Assembly: GCA_934045075.1 (NCBI GenBank)
Contig: OW203724.1
Span: forward strand, 25,371,528-25,435,527
From: Yponomeuta sedellus
Taxonomy: Eukaryota; Arthropoda; Insecta; Lepidoptera; Yponomeutidae
DNA: 64,000 nucleotides
Direction of reading: 5' to 3'
The notes beneath the pieces were generated by a model, which searched no databases, was not told the origin of the DNA, and worked only from the letters and a program-made list of their open reading frames with translations. This document shows positions 52,001 to 61,900 of the stretch, in pieces. A program made the position numbers and the translations under genes. Position 1 is the first letter of the stretch, and every line of letters starts with the position of its first letter.

Positions 52001-55000
52001 CACCGTGACACTGCATTTTAAACATTTACAATGGTGACTCATTTCTTGTTCATATTTATTGCAAACGTGTGGTTTTATAAAGTTTACTTAAACATTTAAG
52101 TTGAAACTGAAAGGTTTCTTGCAGGTGATTGAAATATTTGAGAGCACCGAATGTTTTATCGGCAATAAATTATGAATTATCCAAACGACAAAAAAGCAAA
52201 ATGTATTTATTGTATTCGTTTTAATGCACTAACCCGTGCTAAGGACAATTTATAAAACCTATTTAGAGGCTAAAAATTCTACCCATGCCGGGACTCGAAC
52301 CCGCGACCTCTGGCTAACCAGCGCACATTTTTCGCGAAATGTATACACACAATATACAATTGATTAGCAAGGGGTGACACAGCTAAGTAGACAATGTAAG
52401 TAATTGATAGAAAAGAAACTAGGGCCAATAACCTACATTCAATGTTCTGAGCCACTGACTTTAATAGATTTTCTTTACTTTAAAATATTTTTACACGAAT
52501 CATGCTGAAAATCAGCGCCGACCGGTTTTGCTTGCGTCTCCGAGTGGCATATTGCTGAGCATGGGTCCATTTTTAATATTTTTATGTAACATTAATAACA
52601 AGGTAGAAGTCTTACGATTATGTACTAGTCTTGTATAAATAATGTAAACATTGTGTTTCGACAATAAATGTAATTCACTTTCACTTTTACTAGTATGATT
52701 TTTTTCCATTAGTGGCGCTAGTGACTCCGAGTAGACCCTCAAGTTTCACTAGACCTTTCTGCAACACTGTTTAACTACAGGGAAATAACGTCGAAAATTA
52801 GCTAGACGAGGAAACTGTTCGCGAAATAACTTCATGAGACCGATTCCCACGCGTCACTCAGTGACGCGTGCGCATGTAGAGTTGCCCCAGTGAGTAATGT
52901 CAAGCCAATTAGATGGTGATCAATAAAAAAGATACTAGGTGTTAAAAAACTTACAACCAATCTGAAAGCTACGCATCGTTAGCAACCCTTGTATGTCCCC
53001 ACTGTTCTGTCATGATACCCAAGGGGCTTAACGGCTAGATCAACGCGGCAGTCTTATTGAAATCTAGGTACTTGTAGGAAAACCAAATATGTGTCAAATG
53101 TCCGTATTTTATTATCTATCAAATCTTCAGATCACATTTATCAAAAGTGTAATATTTTTTTGCAATCACTAATAATGTTAAATAGTGTAAGCGAGACGGC
53201 ATGAGGGACGTAAAAGGAGAAGCAGCTCGATACACGTGTTTTTAGGGTTCCTTAACTCAAAAAACCCCCCTTTAGGATCACTGTGGGATGGGATGGGAAG
53301 GTGTTGGACACTGTCTATCAAAACCCTTTATTTTAGGGACGCGTAGAGGCGGTATCGAGTAGAAATTAATTGAAACTGGAAAAAAAATCAAACTTTTAAG
53401 TTAAAGTAAAATAGAGATACGGCCATTTATCCCGCAAAAAAAGATATATTTGAACACTCGAGTACTTTTCGATGACTTATTCTTTGTCGTTTCCTCATGA
53501 CTGAGGATCGCGATCATGGGTCGCTCGTTTCGACGAACGGTTTTCACCATGTGGGCCGTCTGGTACATGCTGCGATTGATCTAGAACTATGAAATTTGGC
53601 AAGTCATATAGTCTTTTACTACAAGTCTTATATTGAATATATAAAACTAAATATTATATTATCTAATTAATATTAAATAAATACTGATTAAATATCAAAC
53701 ACTAAACAGTTATGTGAAAACAGTTTTATACAGTTGTAATTAAATCAAATAAAATCGTATCAAAAATTTTCTTTGCAGTTCGGGAAAAGTTCAGAAAAAA
53801 TTGCGAGACTGGATTCCTGAACTATTCATAAAATTATGTAACCTACAAATTTGTACTGGACCCTCGATGGGCGAGTCCGTCTCGCACCTGTCCAGTTTTT
53901 TTCTGTCCTTGAAGTTATAATTTATTACATTGTCACTCCAATCTAAGTATCAGTATGAGCCAAATTACTATTATGAACTGGTCGAGATGACTAGTTATAT
54001 TTTATTATTAAGATAAGCCTACATCGTCGTTTATTTATAAAAAACCTGTCAAATGCGAGCCGAACTCGCGCACCGAGGGTTCCGTACTTTTTAGGTAGTT
54101 ACTTGCATAGTGTAAATAGTTGAGGAACCGCCATTGATTGATTGATTTATTCATCCATTGATTGATTCATTGATGATTGATGAACCACTGAGATTTATAA
54201 TGCCACGCTCAGTCTTAGCGTAATGACGCGCGTACGTTTGGCGGACGTGACGTCACAGACGAAATATCTCGTAGACGCAACTCCAGACGCGCTATTTTGG
54301 TGCCGCGGCCATCTGCACGTGTACACGTTCAAGCATTGCATGGTCTTTCGAGTGTCCTTGTTGCTAAGGCATAAGGGTCGTTTTAGGACCTCAGGCTACA
54401 AAGTCAACAAGTTGTGGGTACTGATTGCTCGAGAATGTTATTGTGGAACTGAATTTTATTTCAACGTAAAGAATTGACATTCTGTTTGCTACAATATAGT
54501 TAGAATGAAAATGTCATAGGCTTAATTTAGAAAGGCTTTCTATGATTTATAATGTTGCGTGCCCTACAGGGTCCACAAAGATCCATATTTTTTGTTATGT
54601 CATCTGTACAGACTTGTGGAATGCAATGAGTTAGTGAGTATTGAGTATTGAATGTCAATGTGCAACGTAAAATGTAAGCCGCCGTAAAACGTAAACTCTT
54701 TTTCAATGGGACGGACTATGTCTACAGTCTATTTATTCTTACTTATCCAATTTAGTAAGCAAGATTCTAACCCTAAAATTGAGATTAGATGCCTAAACTA
54801 GACATTTTCTCGCAAATTCATGAAATATCATGAACTATGTTTATAAAATTGGCAGCGTGTTATTTAAAAGAGTGTTCCAAGTTACTTCATTTATGGAAAT
54901 ATGGCAGTTTTGGACTAAAAAGTTACAGTTTAAGGGTAGAATCTTGTTTACTAAATTGGACAAGTAAGAATAAATAGACTGTATTTACTACGTGTAGGTA

Positions 55001-58000
55001 TCTATCAAACATAGTCTGCAGGATTGTCGCAAATAGTAAACCCTGTTCTCTGCCTATCCCTTCGAGATGCAGGCGTGAGATACTACAATACTACTGGTAG
55101 AAAATGCTACCTACGCCTTTATACGAAATATTATGTTAAACTGTTGTTTGTTTTCAAGACGTTGGAATTTACCAATGATTGTTACTGTCTGTTTTAATGT
55201 AGGTAACTAAGTAATTTGGCGAATGTTTGCGAAAACATGTTGAAACTACCTACAAGTATTTAAATTATCTCTCTCACCAATGTTATTGCTCGCTTGTTAT
55301 TAGGAGTTAGGTTGGACTTAACTCCCATTTAGATAAGAGTATTGTAATGTTATATGCTTAACGCCTGTTGGGTGTGTGAATAAAATGTAACTAAATAATG
55401 TAACGTATATTGGTGCCGGCTGTCATGTAATGGCAGTCGTTAAACCAAGTCAGAGGCCTTATGGGCGGATTGATAACTTCTGACAGTAAGACCCGCCACT
55501 GTCTCACAATCCTCCACCAACTCGGACTTGGCCCCGTGGTGGAGTATGGCCTAACCTTCGTACAACGCAGAAAGCGACGCGTCCCCCAGTAGTGGGGACA
55601 TACAGGGCTGACATAATTTTGAACCTCTTTACAATATTCTCTGTATTACGTACAGGCAGCGATACGTACGTCATACAGGGAATATTGTAGAGGTTCAAAA
55701 TTTCACTGATGCCGGTGAGTCGCCTATTAGCTCAGTTGGAAAGAGCGCTGGCACGGATAGCCAGAGGTCGCGGGTTTGAAACCCGCCATGGGTGGAATTT
55801 TTGGCCTCTAAATAAGTTTTTAAAATTGTCCTAAGCACGGGTTAGTGCATTAAAAAGAAAATAATAAGCACACCAGATCAACCTCTTTCCCCTTCTCCCT
55901 CAGAGGGCTTCGCCCACAAGAACCAGCCGCAAAGCATAGACCTGAACGCCGTGCGGCTCTGCTTCCAAGTGTTTCTCCCGGACGAGAAGACCTCCAAGAT
56001 CCGGCACGCGCTCCAGCCGGTCGTCTCAGACATCATCTACGACAAGAAGGCCATGTCGGACCTGGTCATCACCAAGCTCAGCCACTGCTCTGGGCCCGTC
56101 GAGGGAGGGAAGCAAGTCATACTGCTGTGTGAGAAGGTACCACATATATATAGGACACTTATTGCACAACCAGAAACTAGATGTGATTTATGAAGTGCAA
56201 ATGGTGTAGCCAATAGTTTAGTTCGTGATCTTCCCTGATGAATGACTTTAACTAAGTTTACTTTCGTTTAAAATGGTTATTTTTTTTAAATTAACCAACC
56301 TAAATATTTAAGTAGATGTCAATGCATAGAAGTAGAAGATGAATGCTTTTTAAAAGTCTTGCTTGTCTTCTTTTTATTAAAACTTCATTCACCACGGTCG
56401 TGACGTCACTAAGTTAGTAAAATTTCGAAACGCCAGTGCTACGTTTCAGCCTTATGGATTTCTTTCCAATCTGTGTAACGTCATGGCAGAGGCAATCTTA
56501 GAACATCGTGACATTTCAAGAAAAGTCGAATTTAAAATAATAATTGAAGCTTTAAAACAGAACAGAACTAGCTCTTCAGATCAAGGCCTCCATAAAATTT
56601 AGAATTCAAAGCAAAAAAATGTAAGGAATTCTTTTTTATCTATGCATCTAATTAGCCCATAAGCAGAGCCCACTATTCTGCAAACCTCTTTCCTTTCACG
56701 TCAACCCATCCGTCTAGTCCGTCGAAGAATAAAAATAATATTACATTACACAACTAGGGTGGTAATACAAAGAAAGGCCGAGATCGCAGAAGTTTGCGGC
56801 CCGAGCTGCAAGCGAGGGACGTAAATATGCGATCGAGAGCTTTCTTTATTACCTCCCGTGTTGTGTACATCTTTTTATGTCTACACTTGGCCAGAAAGCG
56901 GCTTTTTCCGTACGCGCAGCGTGCGGAAAAAGCCATTTTATTGCCAGGTGTGGCATAAAATAATTTATTTGTCCAGTCTACAATTTTTATCTTAAACTTC
57001 ATAGTTTGCGTCCAATGTTTTCTATTGGACGAGACTAGCCGGATTGGTTGACGTTTCACAATGCCGCTTTCACAATGTCTTCAGCCTACCAGGCTGATGA
57101 TATGCCCAGCGACCGTCGACCCGTTCTTGCCATAGTCGACGTTTTTCACGCGAATGTTTCTTAAATTCGGGTCAGGTGGCCCGCGAGGACATCGCGGTGA
57201 CGTTCTTCGAGCGCGGCGCCGACGGCGTCACGTGGCAGGCGGACGCGCAGGACCTCTACGTGCACAAGCAGGTCGCCATCGCCTTCACCACGCCGCGCTA
57301 CCGAGACCTCAACACCCCCGACCACGTCAAGGTGAGCTCGCTACATACACACTACCGCGACCTTAACACACCAGACCACGTCAAGGTGAGCTCGCTACAT
57401 ACACACTACACATTACCGCGATCTCAACGCACCCGACCACGTCAAGGTAAGCTCGCTACATACACACTACCGCGACCTTAACACACCGGACCACGTCAAG
57501 GTGAGCTCGCTACATACACACTACACATTACCGCGACCTCAACGCACCCGACCACGTCAAGGTGCGCTCGCTACACACACCCGACCACGTCAAGGTGAGC
57601 TCGCTAAATACACACTACACACTACCGCGACCTCAACACACTCGACCACGTCAAGGTGAGCTCGCTACATACACACTACACACTACCGCGACCTCAACAC
57701 ACTACACACTACCGCGACCTCAACACACCCGACCACGTCAAGGTGAGCTCGCTACATACACACTACACATTACCGCGACCTCAACGCACCCGAGCACGTC
57801 AAGATGAACTCTATACACCACACACTACCGCGATCTCAACACCGCCGGTCATTACACGTCATGCTAGACCAAACTAACAGCTAGCTAGATCGCGTTACAC
57901 AGCGCGCTAGACCAAACTAACAGTGAGGTAGACTACGCTACATTGCAAGCTAGACCGAACTTAATAGCGAGCAAGGCCACGCTACACAGCGAGCTAAACC

Positions 58001-58898
58001 ACGCCACTCCATAGCGCGCTACACCACGCCACTCCATAGCGCGCTACACCAAACTAACAGCGAGGTAGACCACGCTACACAGCGCACTAGACTAGGAGTG
58101 ATCGTTGCAAAGACGAACCGTTTTATAAGACCGTTTTGTGTTCCGCGACGATAGGACTGTTTTACGTTTCATTATAAAGCAGTGCCAGAGACTCTAAAGC
58201 AGTGCCAGCGTTCGTTCGTCGCGAGACCAGTCCTTAGATTATTTGACGCGGATATGTCCTTTAGTGCTATATTAATAGAGCCTAGAACGTAATGAGATCA
58301 TTGCGACGTCGTCGTCGGCTCCTTGCTCGTTCCGTTCGTTTTGGTCTGTGATACAATAAAGTAATCTTTATGTCTATGAATATACAGTCGAATATCGTGT
58401 AAAACAACTTATTTTTTCCGATGTTTCGTGATTTCGTCTCGTTCGCACTCGTTTGACCGTCCTCTGCGACTTGCTCGTTCGCATACAATGAAACCAGTTG
58501 CGAACGAGGACCGTTTCGAGGATCTGTTTTCGTTCCAGAAAAAACGGTCGCGTTTCGTCGTCGAAATATCGGACAACGACCCACTCCTACACTAGACCAA
58601 AATAACAGCGAATTAGACTACGCTACACCTGGCGCTAGACCAAACTAACGGCGAGTTAAGACTTTGTAGCGTACTACAAAGCACGCTACAAATAGAAAAC
58701 TAAGATTGTGTTGTGTGAAGTAAACTTTCCAAATATTCTTGCATTGAAAAGTAATCCCGCCCGCAGGCCTTCATCCAGCTGCGGCGACCCACCGACAACG
58801 CGACCAGCGAGCCCGTGCCCTTCGAGCTGCTGCCCGCCACCGCAGGTACCGCGCGCAAGGCGCCGCTCGCGCCCGCCACGCTGGCGCACCTGCTGGCC

Positions 58899-58929
<31 letters not shown>

Positions 58930-61900
58930 AGCCCCAGCCAGACACCAACAACAACTCGCAGAAACCCGACAGCACCAGCTCGGGCGACGCCCTCAGCGAC
59001 GAAAGCGGCTCCGCCCACCTCGCCGGCTCCCTCTCCGACGGCGCCTCGGGCGACGGCGAAACCTTGGCCGTCGACGACGTCGCCAACGAGAGGAGCCTCG
59101 ACGAGCTGCTCGATCAGGTGGCGGAGCTCGACGAGATCTACTCGGAGAACCGCACGCGGCTGGAGAACGTCTCCGCCTCGAGGGCGGACGACGCCGACGC
59201 GGACGAGTTCGACGACGCGGGGACCTACACGTCCCTGCAGCTGGCCTTCAAGAACCCGATCGAGATATCCGAGCCCGACTTCTCGTACGAGGACGTCGCC
59301 GTCCAGACGTACCGCGGCCCGATTATCGAGTTCACCCCCCTGAAGCGCGACACCAACGACGACCGGGCGCCCCCGCTGCCCCCTAAGCGGGTCCGGAAGG
59401 CGCCCTCCGTCGAGGGCTTCCGGACGAGCCAGACTTCGGTCGACAGTCTCCTAAAACCGGGTCGCCAGTTGCCCGTAACTCGCAACCGGGACGTCTTAGT
59501 CGATCGCGACAGGACGGAGCTGTCCGTGGCTCGGTCCGAGCCGGCCTTACCGCCGACTCCCAAGAAGCGGTCGTTCTTCTCCCGCCTGTTCCGCAGAAAG
59601 GACCGATCGCCGGCTCCCAGCGTCAAGTCCGAGGGCAAAGACGGCAAAAAGGCCAAGCCCGTCGGCAGGTCCGTCTCCAGCGTCTCGGGGCTCCGGCCGT
59701 CCAAGTTCAAGTCCTCGGTGTCCCACACTTCTTTGAAGGACAACGCGTCCGGCGCCGGACTGAGCTACGCCGACTCCGTGACGCACATATCGTTGCACGG
59801 CGACGAAAATGAGAAGTCCGCTTCTCAGTCGTCGCTTCGTCGGCCGGCCAGCCTCGCGCCGCTGCCGCCGACGGACGGAGATACCATTCTGGTGGCGGAG
59901 AGCGTCCTGGCGTTAAACGCCTCGGAGTTCAAGAAGCTTCAGGATGACTTGGACTTGACCGACGCCGAACACTACGCTCTATATATGGCGGTGGCGCCCC
60001 ACGCCACCGCTTCGGAGTTCGACGAAACTAGCTGCTATTACTCCCCCGTGGATGCCAGCAAATTTCATAACTGAAACTCGATAGAGAGGTTTCATGTTGA
60101 ATCTTGACGTGGTGCGTTCAGACTAAACGGATTGCGTGCGATCTTCCAGCTAGACAACATAATTACGTGACACGTTACACTACCAAAGACGATGTCGTGG
60201 ATTCGTTTGCCACTGGAGGGCGCCGTATTTGATTTGTACAAATGTCCACTCTGTGTGTATTTCCAAGTTCGTGATGTCCTTGTCTGGTTATAATAGCACA
60301 GGGAATCCTGGTTAAGTGGCGCAGACGCTAAAGCGGACGCGCATTTCGTTGTGGTGTGAACGCGCCTAACGTCTTCTTCTACCTATTTAGGCGTCTACTT
60401 ATGTTCTACTCCAATATTATCTAGTCCGCCCAGTCTGCCAAATTTTTGTAGACGTTTATTGCGGTTCGCTAAATCGCTTTTGATAACTAATTTTGAGCGA
60501 AAATGTGTTCTATTTCTACAACTTAAGTGTCTAGTCTTATTTATTTGTTTTAAAGTAATGGTTATAACTTATGTTGTCGTTTTTCTATAATATGTGTTTA
60601 ATGTTGTGTTGCTATGTTCTAGATACGAACTATTATAAGCGGAAAAGGCAGAAACCACTCTCCGACCTAAGTCACTTAATGCAGCCCGGTGACCGCGAGA
60701 GTAAGTTAATTTGTTGTTTATTTGTCATAGGAAAATGGGTCTTATCGTCATTTACTGCTAAAGGTGTTGGGTACATTTCTACTTGCTCATAAAGTTCATT
60801 GTTCATTGTGTCGTCATAGTCATAAGTTTGGAAAACTGCTTAAAGAGTGGATTGTTAAGGAACATGATTTTCGCATGGTCTGTAACTTAGTAACTCAAGA
60901 CTTGCCTTCTGTACTTATACAGTAATTTACGTTGTATAGGTACAATGTCAACTGTGTTTTTGACGTCATAAATCAAGTGTTAAGTGTCTTCTGAGGCGGG
61001 TCTCCCTGCACGTGTTTTTCATTAAACATGATTGATTTGTTTACAAAACGATCCGTTTTCAATGCCCTAAACATTGTTTTTATTTTATTTGGTGCATCTC
61101 CTGAAAAACACGAGCAGGAGTCTTAGGCCACACTAGTTATGATGTATGTTACATGCAATTTTTTCCTTGCAAATCTTTGGCATAATGTTTCTCTTTAGAT
61201 GGGTTTATGAGGTACCATTGCAGTGGAAATCCACGAAACTCACGGTTCTAGCAGCCTCGTTGAATTTTCGACCTTTTTATCTTCAAAACAGTTTCATTGT
61301 TATGTTTCGAGTTAAATTTTTGCTGAGATCCGCTATGCTGACATCATAGCGATTGTGTCTGCAGCTTAATCGTAATTATTAAGTAAGTAATTTACAGTTT
61401 AGTAAAATATTGTCAGTCTTATTTTGTTTGCCATTGAATGCTATTGTGAATAAGTGTGCAAATATAAAATACAAATGTAACACTGAAGATTATTTAAAGT
61501 CAGATTTTTCGATTATAGGGTTATGGACAATTTTTGTCATAGATGCCATACATGTAATAATTATTAAAACGCTTCTTTCGATAACATATATTTTAATAGA
61601 TCTAACTAATAAATCGTCGTTCATATTGCAAAACGTTCTATGTCAACAAAAACATGTGTAAGTTTTTTCACCAAATTTGTATGAAAAATTTAAAAAATAC
61701 AGAGAAAATAACAAGACATCATAATCCTTACCTACTCAGGCTTACATTATATTGTCTTAAACTTACATTCAGGATCAAGTTTTCCTTCAATTTAGATGAA
61801 AAAGCGAAAATAGTGTTTTTTGACATAGAACGTTTTGCAATATGAACGACGAAATGGGAAATCACTTCAAGTGACAATTATATTGAAAGTATACTAGTCT

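Larger units (their letters stand above)
43713..55903 (+). other. dorsal intron 5 (12.2 kb)
   Basis: Holds SINEs (43781-43985, 44208-44345, 44690-44860, 47605-47815, 52225-52320, 55620-55866), inverted SINE pairs (45555-45765, 50296-50835), LINE pieces (45302-45440, 46740-46975, 48190-48600, 55410-55615), a CT microsatellite, a long-TIR MITE (48903-49581), a Helitron (49734-49942), a PLE relic (51120-51985) and a TA MITE (54723-54983). The stretch 52330-54700 shows nothing I can name apart from an (ATTG)n-like run at 54131-54185. No host exon was seen. Confidence 0.45.

Noticed and set aside
57332..57860. CRISPR-like array
   Set aside because: Repeats are contiguous, carry coding sequence of the adjacent exon, have no unique spacers, and the genome is eukaryotic.
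57562..57877. Plus-strand frames across the minisatellite ([11 protein letters not shown] repeats)
   Set aside because: Generated by the repeat being open in several frames; the message would need to pass TAA at 57479 or use distant donors.
58282..58584. 100-codon minus-strand frame with RRRRR end
   Set aside because: Entirely inside the hAT-like MITE and ending in its inverted repeat; no transposase motif.
58700..59086. Minus-strand frames opposite the dorsal read-through exon (also 59225-59743)
   Set aside because: Shadows of a GC-rich coding exon; the plus frame continues the Rel domain in phase and has a conserved end.
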